The notes below the pieces were generated by a model that saw only the letters and a list, made by a program, of their open reading frames with translations, was not told the DNA's origin and searched no databases. The position numbers and the translations under genes are program-made. This document shows, one piece after another, positions 46,585 through 56,059 of a DNA stretch of 64,000 bases. Origin of the DNA: UA16 sp002292325 (lineage in GTDB: Bacteria > Bacteroidota > Bacteroidia > Flavobacteriales_D > Sanyastnellaceae); the NCBI GenBank assembly GCA_943788645.1, contig CALSRC010000004.1, forward strand, positions 62,001 to 126,000, given 5' to 3'. The first letter of the stretch is position 1; the number at the start of each line of letters is the position of its first letter.

Positions 46585-49500
46585 ATGTTTCTGCGGTAGG
46601 CACCACCTACCTCAAACAATGCTTCGCTTAATTGCCCCAAGGTGCAGCATTTGGCACATTCCATAAGGGATTCAAATACGTTTTCACCAGCGACCGCCGC
46701 TTCTTTCACACGTTGAATCGCTTGTTCCGATTCATTTGCGTAACCGTTGTGCATCCGCTCGACTTGTGCCAATTGACTCTCTTTCTCTTCCGTTTCAGCG
46801 CGGATCACCTCACCGGGCGTGAGGGTGGGAGAGCCGTTTTTGGCAAGAAACGTATTGACACCGATGATGGGAAATTCTCCCGTATGTTTCAGCGTTTCGT
46901 AGTGCAAACTTTCTTCTTGGATACGGGAACGCTGGTACATCGTTTCCATGGCTCCAATCACACCACCTCGTTCTGTGATGCGGTCGAATTCCGTCAAAAC
47001 GGCTTCTTCGACCAAATCGGTTAAAGCTTCAATGATGAAAGAGCCTTGGAGGGGATTTTCATTTTTCGTCAGTCCCAACTCTTTGTTGATGATCAATTGA
47101 ATGGCCATCGCACGCCGCACACTATGCTCAGTGGGTGTGGTGATTGCCTCATCGTAGGCGTTGGTATGCAATGAATTGCAGTTGTCGTATATCGCATACA
47201 ATGCCTGCAGCGTGGTGCGAATATCGTTGAAGTCGATTTCTTGAGCGTGCAGGGAGCGCCCGGAAGTTTGAATGTGGTATTTGAGCATCTGCGCCCGAGA
47301 GGAAGCTCCATATTTTTCTCGCATGGCTTTGGCCCAAATGCGCCGAGCGACCCGACCAATGACCGCGTATTCAGGATCGATTCCATTGGAGAAGAAAAAA
47401 CTCAAATTCGGTCCGAATTCATTCAAGTCCATTCCACGGCTCAAGTAGTACTCAACGTAGGTAAAGCCGTTGGAAAGAGTAAAAGCCAGTTGCGTGATTG
47501 GATTGGCTCCCGCTTCTGCAATGTGGTATCCGCTGATGGACACACTATAAAAATTGCGAATGGAACGTTGGATGAAAGATTCTTGAACATCCCCCATTAG
47601 GCGCAAGGCAAATTCCGTCGAGAAGATGCAGGTGTTCTGTGCTTGGTCTTCTTTAAGGATGTCTGCTTGGACCGTACCGCGCACTTGTTTGAGCGCTTCT
47701 TCTTTGAGCTTCGTGTAGATGTCGGAAGAAATAACTTCATCTCCCGTGCAGCCCAGAAGCATGAGGCCCAATCCGTTGTGGCCTTCAGGCAGTTCCGTAT
47801 CGTAAGCTGGACGTTGCAATCCTTTGTCATCCCATTTCGTCCGCAGTACCTTTTCTACTTCCGCTTCCAAAGTGTGTTCGAGAATGTATTTTTCACAATG
47901 CTGATCAACAGCCGCATTCAGGAAGAAGGCAAGCATAATGGGAGCGGGACCATTGATGGTCATGGAGACGCTCGTGCTAGGGTCACACAAGTCGAATCCA
48001 CTGTAGAGTTTTTTGGCATCGTCGAGGCTGCATATACTAACTCCACTGTTGCCGACTTTGCCATAAATGTCAGGCCGTCGGTCAGGGTCGCGTCCGTATA
48101 AAGTAACGCTGTCAAAAGCGGTAGAGAGTCGTTTTGCGGGCATGCCCTGTGACACGTAATGAAAACGCTTGTTGGTACGTTCCGGCCCTCCTTCTCCAGC
48201 AAACATCCGCGCTGGATCTTCGCCTTGTCGTTTGAACGGATAAATCCCAGCGGCGTATGGGAAATACCCCGGCAGGTTTTCTTGCAACCCCCAAATTGTC
48301 AGGTCCCTCCAACCACTGAGAGATGGAGTGGCGATTTTTGGAATGTCCAGGTGGGATAGGCTTTTGGAATGGGTATCCACATGAATGTCGCGACCACGGA
48401 CTTGGTATGTGTAAACCTCCGCCTCGTACCTCGCGCGCAATTCAGGCCATTGTTCCAACCATTCCAGTACTTTTGGGTCGAGGTCCAATTGCACCTCTTT
48501 GGCCTTCTCTGCAACAGCTCCATCGGCTCCTTGACCGAGCAAACTTTGCGCGGTATGAAGTGCTTGCAATTGCCCAGCTACTTCCGCTTGCCGTTGCACC
48601 CAATCGTTGTAGTGCCTTATTTGTTCCGCAATTTCGCTCAGGTAACGGGTCCGTTTGGGCGGGATGACAAACACCTTTTCGCTCTGATTCGCCAAGCTCT
48701 GCACCTCAACTGACAAAGAAGCTTCCGTACGTTCGGTGAGCTGGTTCATCAACATACCGAACAATTGATTCGTGCCGGGGTCATTGAATTGTGAAGCAAT
48801 CGTTCCTACAATGGGCAGGTCTTCGTCCGTGGCATCCCATAAATCATGGTTGCGCTTGAATTGCTTGCGGACATCCCGAATGGCATCGAGTGCACCGCGC
48901 TTGTCGGTTTTGTTGATCGCAACGACGTCCGCGAAATCCAGCATGTCGATTTTCTCTAGTTGCGTCGCTGCGCCAAATTCTGGAGTCATGATGTAAAGTG
49001 CTACATCGCTGTGGTCCATGATTTCGGTGTCACTTTGACCTATTCCACTGGTTTCCAGTATAATGAGGTCAAATCCAGAAACGCGGAGTACGTCCAACCC
49101 CTCAGAAACGTGCTTGGACAATGCCAAATTCGATTGCCGAGTGGCGAGGGAACGCATATACACTCGCTCGCTGTTGATCGCATTCATTCGGATGCGATCG
49201 CCGAGGAGTGCACCTCCTGTTTTGCGCTTCGAAGGATCCACGCTAATCAATCCGATGCGTTTAGATGGAAAGGCTGCTAAAAATCGACGAACCAATTCAT
49301 CGACCATCGACGACTTTCCAGCGCCACCCGTACCTGTAATGCCAAGAACCGGAACAGCTGGGATTTTTTTATGTACGCTTCTGAAGGCCGCTCGAAAACC
49401 TTCAGGGTCCAATTCTGCAGCGGTAATGCATCGAGCGATGGACTGCACGTTTTCCGTTTTGAGCGTTAGAAATTCATTCGCTACGGATTCGGCGGACTCG

Positions 49501-49943
49501 ACCGTTTTGAAGTCACTGCGCTGGACCAGGTCATTGATCATCCCCTGCAGCCCCATGGATCTGCCATCGTCAGGATGGTAGATTCGTTCGATGCCATGAG
49601 CGTGTAACTCCTTAATTTCTTCCGGCAAAATGGTGCCTCCACCTCCGCCAAAAATGCGGATATGACTTGCCCCTCGTTCATCCAATAAATCCTTCATGTA
49701 CTTGAAGTACTCCATATGACCTCCTTGGTAGGACGTCATGGCGATGGCTTGGGCATCTTCTTGGATGGCGCAATTGACCACCTCGTCAACGCTGCGATCA
49801 TGTCCTAAGTGGATTACCTCACATCCGGAACGTTGCATGATGCGCCGCATGATATTGATGGCGGCATCGTGTCCGTCGAACAGACTTGCTGCTGTGACAA
49901 TCCGAACTTTTTCGCTTGGGGTGTAAACGGTTTCTTTTTCCAT
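46581..49943 (-). CDS. icmF: Fused isobutyryl-CoA mutase (IcmF type)
   Basis: A 1120-aa fusion. An N-terminal B12-binding domain (LFDGHDAAINIM near 21, then LGHDRSV) is followed by a MeaB-like G-protein chaperone with Walker A GTGGAGKSS near 204 and NKTD near 360, and by a mutase TIM barrel (SVSMTINGPAPIMLAFFLNA, YHIAEAGANP, IQTSGRSLHAQE). This order is that of IcmF, which interconverts isobutyryl- and n-butyryl-CoA with adenosylcobalamin, and not of two-subunit methylmalonyl-CoA mutases. The frame is open to 49997, but the promoter box at 49965-49972 lies inside that extension, so the ATG at 49943 is preferred. It heads an operon with the EamA gene. Confidence 0.92.
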   Translation of the reverse strand: MEKETVYTPSEKVRIVTAASLFDGHDAAINIMRRIMQRSGCEVIHLGHDRSVDEVVNCAIQEDAQAIAMTSYQGGHMEYFKYMKDLLDERGASHIRIFGGGGGTILPEEIKELHAHGIERIYHPDDGRSMGLQGMINDLVQRSDFKTVESAESVANEFLTLKTENVQSIARCITAAELDPEGFRAAFRSVHKKIPAVPVLGITGTGGAGKSSMVDELVRRFLAAFPSKRIGLISVDPSKRKTGGALLGDRIRMNAINSERVYMRSLATRQSNLALSKHVSEGLDVLRVSGFDLIILETSGIGQSDTEIMDHSDVALYIMTPEFGAATQLEKIDMLDFADVVAINKTDKRGALDAIRDVRKQFKRNHDLWDATDEDLPIVGTIASQFNDPGTNQLFGMLMNQLTERTEASLSVEVQSLANQSEKVFVIPPKRTRYLSEIAEQIRHYNDWVQRQAEVAGQLQALHTAQSLLGQGADGAVAEKAKEVQLDLDPKVLEWLEQWPELRARYEAEVYTYQVRGRDIHVDTHSKSLSHLDIPKIATPSLSGWRDLTIWGLQENLPGYFPYAAGIYPFKRQGEDPARMFAGEGGPERTNKRFHYVSQGMPAKRLSTAFDSVTLYGRDPDRRPDIYGKVGNSGVSICSLDDAKKLYSGFDLCDPSTSVSMTINGPAPIMLAFFLNAAVDQHCEKYILEHTLEAEVEKVLRTKWDDKGLQRPAYDTELPEGHNGLGLMLLGCTGDEVISSDIYTKLKEEALKQVRGTVQADILKEDQAQNTCIFSTEFALRLMGDVQESFIQRSIRNFYSVSISGYHIAEAGANPITQLAFTLSNGFTYVEYYLSRGMDLNEFGPNLSFFFSNGIDPEYAVIGRVARRIWAKAMREKYGASSRAQMLKYHIQTSGRSLHAQEIDFNDIRTTLQALYAIYDNCNSLHTNAYDEAITTPTEHSVRRAMAIQLIINKELGLTKNENPLQGSFIIEALTDLVEEAVLTEFDRITERGGVIGAMETMYQRSRIQEESLHYETLKHTGEFPIIGVNTFLAKNGSPTLTPGEVIRAETEEKESQLAQVERMHNGYANESEQAIQRVKEAAVAGENVFESLMECAKCCTLGQLSEALFEVGGAYRRNM

Positions 49944-49964
49944 TGAACTGAACCTGTCTTGTCG

Positions 49965-49972
49965 CAAAGGTA
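49965..49972 (-). promoter_or_regulatory. TAnnTTTG promoter box of icmF
   Basis: TACCTTTG on the minus strand, 21 bases before the ATG at 49943. Unlike the fixed 4-base group it leaves a short leader. Confidence 0.6.
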
Positions 49973-50001
49973 GGATGTTGAGGACCGTTGCGTGCATGCG
50001 C

Positions 50002-50009
50002 TATTTTTG
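50002..50009 (+). promoter_or_regulatory. TAnnTTTG box four bases before the rluF start
   Basis: TATTTTTG, then TCGC, then ATG at 50014. A TTG lies 21 bases upstream (49978-49980), a plausible -33 element. Confidence 0.65.
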
Positions 50010-50013
50010 TCGC

Positions 50014-50727
50014 ATGGAAAACGACGAAGGAGGCATTCGAATCAACAAGTATTTCACCATGATTGGCTACTGCTCGAGGCGTGCGGCGGACAAGTTGATT
50101 GACCAAAGCGCCGTTCAAATAAACGGTGCGGTGCCCGAAAAAGGGACCAAAGTGATGCCCGGGGATATCGTCACGGTCCACGGACAAGTCGTGGAGCGCC
50201 AGGAGGAAAAGGAGCATGTCTATCTCGCCTTGCATAAGCCGGTGGGCATTGTCTGCACCACAGATCACAAGCGCGAAAAAGACAACATTGTGGATTACGT
50301 GAATTACCCGACACGCGTTTTTCCGGTCGGGCGACTGGACAAAATGAGCGAGGGACTCATCCTCCTGACAGACGATGGAGAGATTGTTAACCACATCTTG
50401 CGCGAGCGTCATGGGCATGAAAAAGAGTACATCGTGACAGTGAATCGTCCTTACGATGAAGTGTTTTTATCCACCATGTCCAAAGGCGTTCACATCCTCG
50501 ATACAACGACCCGTCCATGCAAAGTTGAGCAACTGTCACCTACGACGTTCCGGATCATTCTGGTCCAAGGTTTAAACCGCCAGATTCGACGGATGTGCGA
50601 GGCTTTAGGCCACCGGGTTGTCAAACTTAAACGTGTGAGAATCATGGACCTGGACCTAGACTTGCCCTTGGGAAAGTGGCGCCATTTGACCGAGCGTGAG
50701 GTGAAACAATTGTGGGGAAGAGAATGA
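50014..50727 (+). CDS. rluF: 23S rRNA pseudouridine synthase, RluF-like
   Basis: A 237-aa protein. An N-terminal S4 RNA-binding domain (RINKYFTMIGYCSRRAADKL) precedes the RsuA-type catalytic domain with the active Asp in GRLDKMSEGLILLT near residue 111. HEKEYIVTV, GVHILDTTTRPCKVE and IILVQGLNRQIRRMCEALGH match RluF, which modifies U2604 (and tRNA-Tyr U35 in E. coli). The frame is open from 49975, but the TAnnTTTG box and the family N-terminus support the ATG at 50014. Confidence 0.9.
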   Translation: MENDEGGIRINKYFTMIGYCSRRAADKLIDQSAVQINGAVPEKGTKVMPGDIVTVHGQVVERQEEKEHVYLALHKPVGIVCTTDHKREKDNIVDYVNYPTRVFPVGRLDKMSEGLILLTDDGEIVNHILRERHGHEKEYIVTVNRPYDEVFLSTMSKGVHILDTTTRPCKVEQLSPTTFRIILVQGLNRQIRRMCEALGHRVVKLKRVRIMDLDLDLPLGKWRHLTEREVKQLWGRE

Positions 50728-50854
50728 TTTTGATGGCTTCTCGAGGTTTCTATGCGCTCATGTAGCTGAATTCCGCTATTTTGCGCTTTCAATTGGATAA
50801 AGCAACGTTTATACGGTAAGCTTTGTTTTCTATGCAGACCCTGAAATCTAATTC

Positions 50855-53800
50855 ATGAAATACATCGTGAATCTACACACACCCATCGCGCTCCAATCGC
50901 GGACGTTGCAGCTCCGTCTGCTGAATGTCCTGCTCATGTTGACGGGACTATTGTTCATTAGCACGTCATCTTTTGCTCAAATAACCGGTGTCACCTGGGA
51001 AGTGGATACCGCTTTTTATGAGCCGACCACCTTTGATGCAGGAGGGGAGCCAATCTTCGCTGAACTGGAGGGCTTTTTAACGTACAAGCTCTTCGCAGAA
51101 TTCACGAATCCCGACGATGAGCTCAGTGCCATTTACTCCGATGCAGCTGTTCTCGGAACACCGCCATTTTATGTGAACGCGCCATGTGGATGTTTCAATC
51201 CAGCGCTGGGCAATGTGCTTCTCGGGGGGAATTTGAATGAAGCTTTATTCGATTTCTTTCCAAGTGTGGCCTATGACACGTTTTGGACGCTGGGATTCGC
51301 CAACGGTGAGCAATCGGCATTGGGCAATCCGAATTACAATATGTCTACGATGTGCCAGGAAGAGGAGAATTCCGGCTTGATTTTCACGGTTGAGCCCGTT
51401 GCGGCAGGCGACGACCTTCGGATTCAGTTTGCTCAAATTACTACGTGCGGCTCCTTTGAGTTTCATGCGTGTTTCCAAGTGTTCATCAACGGCAACCAAG
51501 CACCATACCAAGAATGGTGCATGGATGGCGACGGTGGAGGTCCGGTTGAAGTGAATAGCCCGTGTGACACCTATGCAACTACAGATGCCGAAATCGCGGT
51601 TACGAGCACCATTGACTGTTTTGGTGATTTGGCCGCAGTGGATGTGAATGTGAATGGAGCACTTCCGATGACCTACGAATTATTCAATGCGGCAGATTCG
51701 AGTTTGGTCGCAACGCAAATAGACAACAATTCATTTGCGGATTTGCCTGAGGGTGAATATTTCGTAGCGATCATGGACGGAAACACATGCCGAGATTCAT
51801 CGGATGTATTCGAATTCATTGAGCCAGAGGAATTGGTCGCTTCTTGGGAATTGCTCGCAGACAATGTTTGCCCGGGTGATATGGGTAGCATCATTGAGAT
51901 TGATTACTCCGGTGGATCAGGACCGTTTGACATCGTTGCATTCTCAGCGGAGAACGTTGGTTCAGGAGAATATCCTGATGGAAACAATCAATGGGTAGGC
52001 CTGGATTGTGTCAACGGAAACGGTGAATGGCTGTTTGAGATTCAAGACTTCTACGGATGCGATTTGGATACAAGCATTGCCGTTACGTGCATTGAGCCAC
52101 TTGAACTGGAGGTGGCTTCCGATGATATCTCATGCTATTCTTATGGAGATGGCATGATCGAAGGATTCATGTCAGGAGGAACTGGGGTGCTAACCTTGGC
52201 GGGCTCTCCTAATCTGGGAACCAATATTTCCGGCGAGGGCACCGTGAACTTCACCGTCACAGATCTGGAAGCGGCGGACTATTTATTGGTTGCTTCCGAT
52301 GAAAATGGCTGCGAAGTCGAAAGTGGGGTATCGATTGTCGAACCGGATCCGGTCACCATTGAATTAACCGTGACCGATTTGCCCTGTGCAGAATCATGCG
52401 ATGGAGAAGTCAACATCGCAGCATTTGGCGGATCTGGTTCCTTCGATTATGAGGTAACGGATTCCGATGAAAACACATATTCCGATGAGAATCTTTGCCC
52501 TGGAGACTACATAGCCAATGCGATTGATGATAACGGTTGCGTTGTGCAAGAGCCGTTTGCAGTTGCATCCCCTGATTCCATTCTTTTTGAAGTGGTCATC
52601 ACGGACGTGACGTGCAATGGAGAGGACAATGGCATTGTTTGCATTGAAAACGCTTCCGGTGGAACAGGTGCGCTCAGCTATCAAATTGATCCCCCTGCCG
52701 GGGCTTTTGGTTTTGAGCCATGCTTCGATGTAGGAGCAGGAACTTATGTGCTCACTGTCATGGATGAAGCGGGATGCGAAGTGAGCTCGGATCCGCAATT
52801 ACTCGTGGAGCCCGATGCCATCCAGTTAATCCTCACTCCGACTGAAATTTCGTGCACTTCTTATGCTGACGGAATGCTGGAGGTGGAGGGAATCGGTGGA
52901 ACTGGAGATTTGATGCTCGTGCAACCCGAAGACGGCATGTTGCCATATCTTATTGAAGGCTTAGATGAAGGTCCCATTGGAGTGACGGTGGAAGATGCCA
53001 ACGGATGCCTTATCACGTTGGCCTCTGAAATTGACGAGCCTGATTCTCTTGTCGTGGAATGGTTGCTTCTTGAAAATGTGGTTTGCGGGGGAGATTGCGA
53101 CGGATCGGCGGTGGTCGACTTTTCAGGAGGGACAGGTTCTGTCTCATTAACATTGAATGGACAGGAGGACTTTAACTTCGGCGCACTTTGTGCCGGTGAC
53201 TACACTGCGAGTGTCATTGATTTGAACGGCTGCCAAGATTCGACAGAATTCGAAATTAATGAGCCCGATCCAATCGAAGTTTTAATCAATGTCACAGACG
53301 TCACGTGCACCGGCATGAGCGATGGAGAAGTGAACATATTTCCGGTTGGTGGCACGGGAGACATCACATGGAACGTGATTGAACAAGGCATTGATCTCTT
53401 GAACCTTTACGAAGGAATTTACAACATCACAGCGATTGACTCCACCGGTTGTGTGGAAGATACGGCGTTTGTTGTCGCTGCTGAAGAAGATACTGACATG
53501 CTGATCAACATGCTCAGTTCACCTGTAACATGCTGGAATGAACAGGATGGCACAGCAACCGCCTCCGTCGTTGGTGGTAACTTGCCTATTGAGTATCTGT
53601 GGAGTGATGAGCTGACACAGACGACAACAACAGCCACAGGGTTGTATGAAGACACCTACTCTGTCGTGGTCACAGACAGTCTGGGTTGCACTTTGACACG
53701 TGTGGTGACGGTCGATCCGACGATTGGCTGTTTCTTCATTGCAGAAGCCATCACACCGAATGGCGATGGTTACAATGACGAGTGGATTGTAGGTGGTTTG

Positions 53801-53992
53801 GAATTCTTTCCAACGTCTGTTGTCCGGGTTTTCAATCGCTGGGGACAAGAACTTTTTAATTCGCTCGGCTACAAGGAGCGATGGGACGGTCGTTACAATA
53901 ACGCACCATTGCCTATGGCCGATTATTATTACGTGATTGAATTCTCTGGAGATCAAGATCCAATCACTGGAACGGTTACCTTAAAATATTAA
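50855..53992 (+). CDS. SprB-like repeat adhesin with type B T9SS sorting domain
   Basis: A 1045-aa surface protein with a signal peptide ending near residue 42 (LFISTSSFA). Residues 43-230 hold a divergent copy of the unnamed domain found at 21.5 kb (YKLFAEFTNPDDELSAIY). About eight SprB-type repeats follow, each starting like ITDVTCNGEDNG and containing GGTG...Y. The C-terminus (ITPNGDGYNDEW, RVFNRWGQELFNS, ITGTVTLKY) is the gliding-motility-associated type B sorting signal. It is followed after 6 bases by a PorP/SprF gene, the usual partner for type B proteins. Probably an adhesin. Confidence 0.88.
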   Translation: MKYIVNLHTPIALQSRTLQLRLLNVLLMLTGLLFISTSSFAQITGVTWEVDTAFYEPTTFDAGGEPIFAELEGFLTYKLFAEFTNPDDELSAIYSDAAVLGTPPFYVNAPCGCFNPALGNVLLGGNLNEALFDFFPSVAYDTFWTLGFANGEQSALGNPNYNMSTMCQEEENSGLIFTVEPVAAGDDLRIQFAQITTCGSFEFHACFQVFINGNQAPYQEWCMDGDGGGPVEVNSPCDTYATTDAEIAVTSTIDCFGDLAAVDVNVNGALPMTYELFNAADSSLVATQIDNNSFADLPEGEYFVAIMDGNTCRDSSDVFEFIEPEELVASWELLADNVCPGDMGSIIEIDYSGGSGPFDIVAFSAENVGSGEYPDGNNQWVGLDCVNGNGEWLFEIQDFYGCDLDTSIAVTCIEPLELEVASDDISCYSYGDGMIEGFMSGGTGVLTLAGSPNLGTNISGEGTVNFTVTDLEAADYLLVASDENGCEVESGVSIVEPDPVTIELTVTDLPCAESCDGEVNIAAFGGSGSFDYEVTDSDENTYSDENLCPGDYIANAIDDNGCVVQEPFAVASPDSILFEVVITDVTCNGEDNGIVCIENASGGTGALSYQIDPPAGAFGFEPCFDVGAGTYVLTVMDEAGCEVSSDPQLLVEPDAIQLILTPTEISCTSYADGMLEVEGIGGTGDLMLVQPEDGMLPYLIEGLDEGPIGVTVEDANGCLITLASEIDEPDSLVVEWLLLENVVCGGDCDGSAVVDFSGGTGSVSLTLNGQEDFNFGALCAGDYTASVIDLNGCQDSTEFEINEPDPIEVLINVTDVTCTGMSDGEVNIFPVGGTGDITWNVIEQGIDLLNLYEGIYNITAIDSTGCVEDTAFVVAAEEDTDMLINMLSSPVTCWNEQDGTATASVVGGNLPIEYLWSDELTQTTTTATGLYEDTYSVVVTDSLGCTLTRVVTVDPTIGCFFIAEAITPNGDGYNDEWIVGGLEFFPTSVVRVFNRWGQELFNSLGYKERWDGRYNNAPLPMADYYYVIEFSGDQDPITGTVTLKY

Positions 53993-53998
53993 AGCACC

Positions 53999-54967
53999 AT
54001 GCAGAAAATCATTCTCCCTTTGATTCTTTTCGTCGCGGGTGTGTCTTTCGTCCCATGTGAAGTAGAGGCGCAGCAGTTGTTTCGACGCTCTCAATTCATG
54101 ACGAACCCTTTCCTCAGCAATCCCGCAATAGCAGGAACGTTGCCTGAAACGCCCATTACCATGAATTACCGGAATCAATGGACCGGTTTTGATGGTGCGC
54201 CTGAAACCATGACGTTGAGTGGACACACAGCATTGCCCAACCGCATAGGTGTCGGTGCCATTGTTTATTCAGACGATACGGGTGGAGCAATCAAACGAAC
54301 CGGAATTGAAGTTGGTGGCTCGTACACCATAGACCTGAACAATTACGATGCGGTCTCCTTCGGTTTGAGTTTAATGGCCAATCAATGGTCATTTGACAAT
54401 GATTTGGATGTTTGGGACGTAGAAGATCCTGCATTGCAATATGGCATGGAGCAATCAGTTGCATTGGACGCCCACTTCGGCATGATGGTCTTCAGTGAGG
54501 CTTATGCGTTTGGCTTTGCGATCCCCAATTTGATTCAATCCTCCTCTGGATTGGGCTCCTCTGCTTTGAGTGCGGGATTAGATAATGCTCAAGTCCGTCA
54601 TTTTCGCTTCATGGGACATTACCAATATGATGTATCTGATGTTTTTAGAATCGAACCTTCAGCGCTTGTTCGCTTGACGGAACGAACCCCTGCTCAACTG
54701 GATGTCTATGTCCGAGGCTGGTACGCTAACATGGCTTGGATGAGCCTTGGATTTAGGACCAATGACGCATTGGTACTTGGTGTGGGTGGGGTCTACGGAC
54801 CTGTTGGTTTGTCGTATGTGTATGACATTACGAGTACGGCAGCGAGCTATCTCAGTCCACATACGCATGAGGTATCATTGACATATTTTGTGCCGCGTTC
54901 TACGGGGTTCCGTTCAAGTTCGATGAATTCTAGTCGTATCTTACAACGTAACAGAATCGTGAAATAA
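53999..54967 (+). CDS. PorP/SprF-family type IX secretion membrane protein
   Basis: A 322-aa outer-membrane beta-barrel protein with a signal peptide. The N-terminus after cleavage (QFMTNPFLSNPAIAGT, YRNQWTGFDGAPETMTLSGH) is diagnostic of PorP/SprF. Such proteins are needed for secretion or surface attachment of the type B substrate encoded next to them. Here that substrate is the 1045-aa SprB-like protein, 6 bases upstream, so the two are almost certainly co-expressed. Confidence 0.93.
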   Translation: MQKIILPLILFVAGVSFVPCEVEAQQLFRRSQFMTNPFLSNPAIAGTLPETPITMNYRNQWTGFDGAPETMTLSGHTALPNRIGVGAIVYSDDTGGAIKRTGIEVGGSYTIDLNNYDAVSFGLSLMANQWSFDNDLDVWDVEDPALQYGMEQSVALDAHFGMMVFSEAYAFGFAIPNLIQSSSGLGSSALSAGLDNAQVRHFRFMGHYQYDVSDVFRIEPSALVRLTERTPAQLDVYVRGWYANMAWMSLGFRTNDALVLGVGGVYGPVGLSYVYDITSTAASYLSPHTHEVSLTYFVPRSTGFRSSSMNSSRILQRNRIVK

Positions 54968-54993
54968 GGAAGAATCTAGAAAAAGGCGAAAAC

Positions 54994-55626
54994 ATGAATT
55001 ACTTGAAGTTTAGCTTGACAACAGTGGTGGCAATGGCATGTATGCCAGTTTTGTCGTTGGGGCAATTTTCTCATATGGACGTTGAAGAAGTTGATAATGG
55101 AGGTGTGGTCAATGGTCGTACGTACCGCGTATACGCTGTCATGCAAAACGAGGGAGATGTCATTGATGCAATTTTTGGAGAAGCAGGGAAGCCATTGCTT
55201 ATTTCGAGTACAAGCCCGTTTTATCAGCATCCCAAAGGAGGTGGGCTAGCAGCCGAAGTTCAGCGATTTGATATCCAGAACGATGCTGCATTGATGTTTG
55301 ACACTTGGGTAACCATTGGTCTCGAGGATAATTACATGAATTCATTGACCGCCTTTCCACCTGACACAGATTTCTTGGGTGAGTTTGAAAGGGGAGGGGA
55401 GTTGGCGACCGACAATGGGGCCTGGTTCGTCCTGCCAGATAAGCGCCAAGCGTTTGCTCCGGAGGATAAGCGGATATTGATTGGCCAATTTACAACGAGA
55501 GGCAAGGTGAGTGGTTTAATCAACATCCATGGCCGTACGAAAGCCATTCTTGGAGTAGACGGAACCGTGCAAGACGGGGCTCAACTGATCCAAGCGGAGG
55601 GAGTTACTTTCACTTGTGGTCAATGA
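54994..55626 (+). CDS. Exported single copy of the unnamed ~170-residue domain
   Basis: A 210-aa protein with a signal peptide (TTVVAMACMPVLSLG). The mature part is one copy of the domain repeated in the giant protein at 21.5 kb: TYRVYAVM near 45, FDTWVTIGLED near 103, GAWFVLPDKRQAF near 145 and ILIGQFTTRGKVSGLINI near 165. It has no sorting domain. It follows the PorP/SprF gene by 26 bases in the same operon as an adhesin whose N-terminus is also this domain, so it may pair with or cap that adhesin. Its end overlaps msrB by 17 bases. Confidence 0.8.
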   Translation: MNYLKFSLTTVVAMACMPVLSLGQFSHMDVEEVDNGGVVNGRTYRVYAVMQNEGDVIDAIFGEAGKPLLISSTSPFYQHPKGGGLAAEVQRFDIQNDAALMFDTWVTIGLEDNYMNSLTAFPPDTDFLGEFERGGELATDNGAWFVLPDKRQAFAPEDKRILIGQFTTRGKVSGLINIHGRTKAILGVDGTVQDGAQLIQAEGVTFTCGQ

Positions 55627-56059
55627 CCTGTCTTGCGCGAATGGAGTCCTGAGGGAAGAATTCTAAAGATGCACTGTTGATGCAATAACGCAAGCCTGTC
55701 GGACGTGGCCCGTCTTCAAAAATATGTCCAAGGTGCCCTTGGCATTGGCTGCACACCAATTCTGTTCGGGGATATCCAAGTTTATAATCTGTCCGGGTAT
55801 CTACGGCACTTCGCTCCAAAACATCAAAAAAACTGGGCCAACCGCTGCCGCTTTCGTATTTGTCTTCGCTCTTAAATAGGTAGAGTCCGCAGCCGGCGCA
55901 GCCGTATACGCCGTCGGCATGATGATCCCAAAACTTGCCAGTGAACGGTGGCTCCGTGCCGCATTGTCTCAAAATCCGGTACTGCTCATCTGTGAGCTTT
56001 TCACTCCAATCAATGCCGGTAGACGGTGTTAATTGGTGCTCGTGCTGCTTGAGCTGCAC
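55610..56059 (-). CDS. msrB: Peptide-methionine (R)-S-oxide reductase
   Basis: A 149-aa repair enzyme for methionine R-sulfoxide. Two zinc CxxC pairs (CAGC and CSQC), GSGWPSFFDVL near residue 72, HLGHIFEDGPRPTGLRYC and the catalytic Cys in RYCINSASLEF near 128 are all present. No export signal is seen, so it acts in the cytoplasm. Its start lies 31 bases inside the end of uvrA on the same strand, so the two are coupled. Confidence 0.96.
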   Translation of the reverse strand: MQLKQHEHQLTPSTGIDWSEKLTDEQYRILRQCGTEPPFTGKFWDHHADGVYGCAGCGLYLFKSEDKYESGSGWPSFFDVLERSAVDTRTDYKLGYPRTELVCSQCQGHLGHIFEDGPRPTGLRYCINSASLEFFPQDSIRARQVIDHK

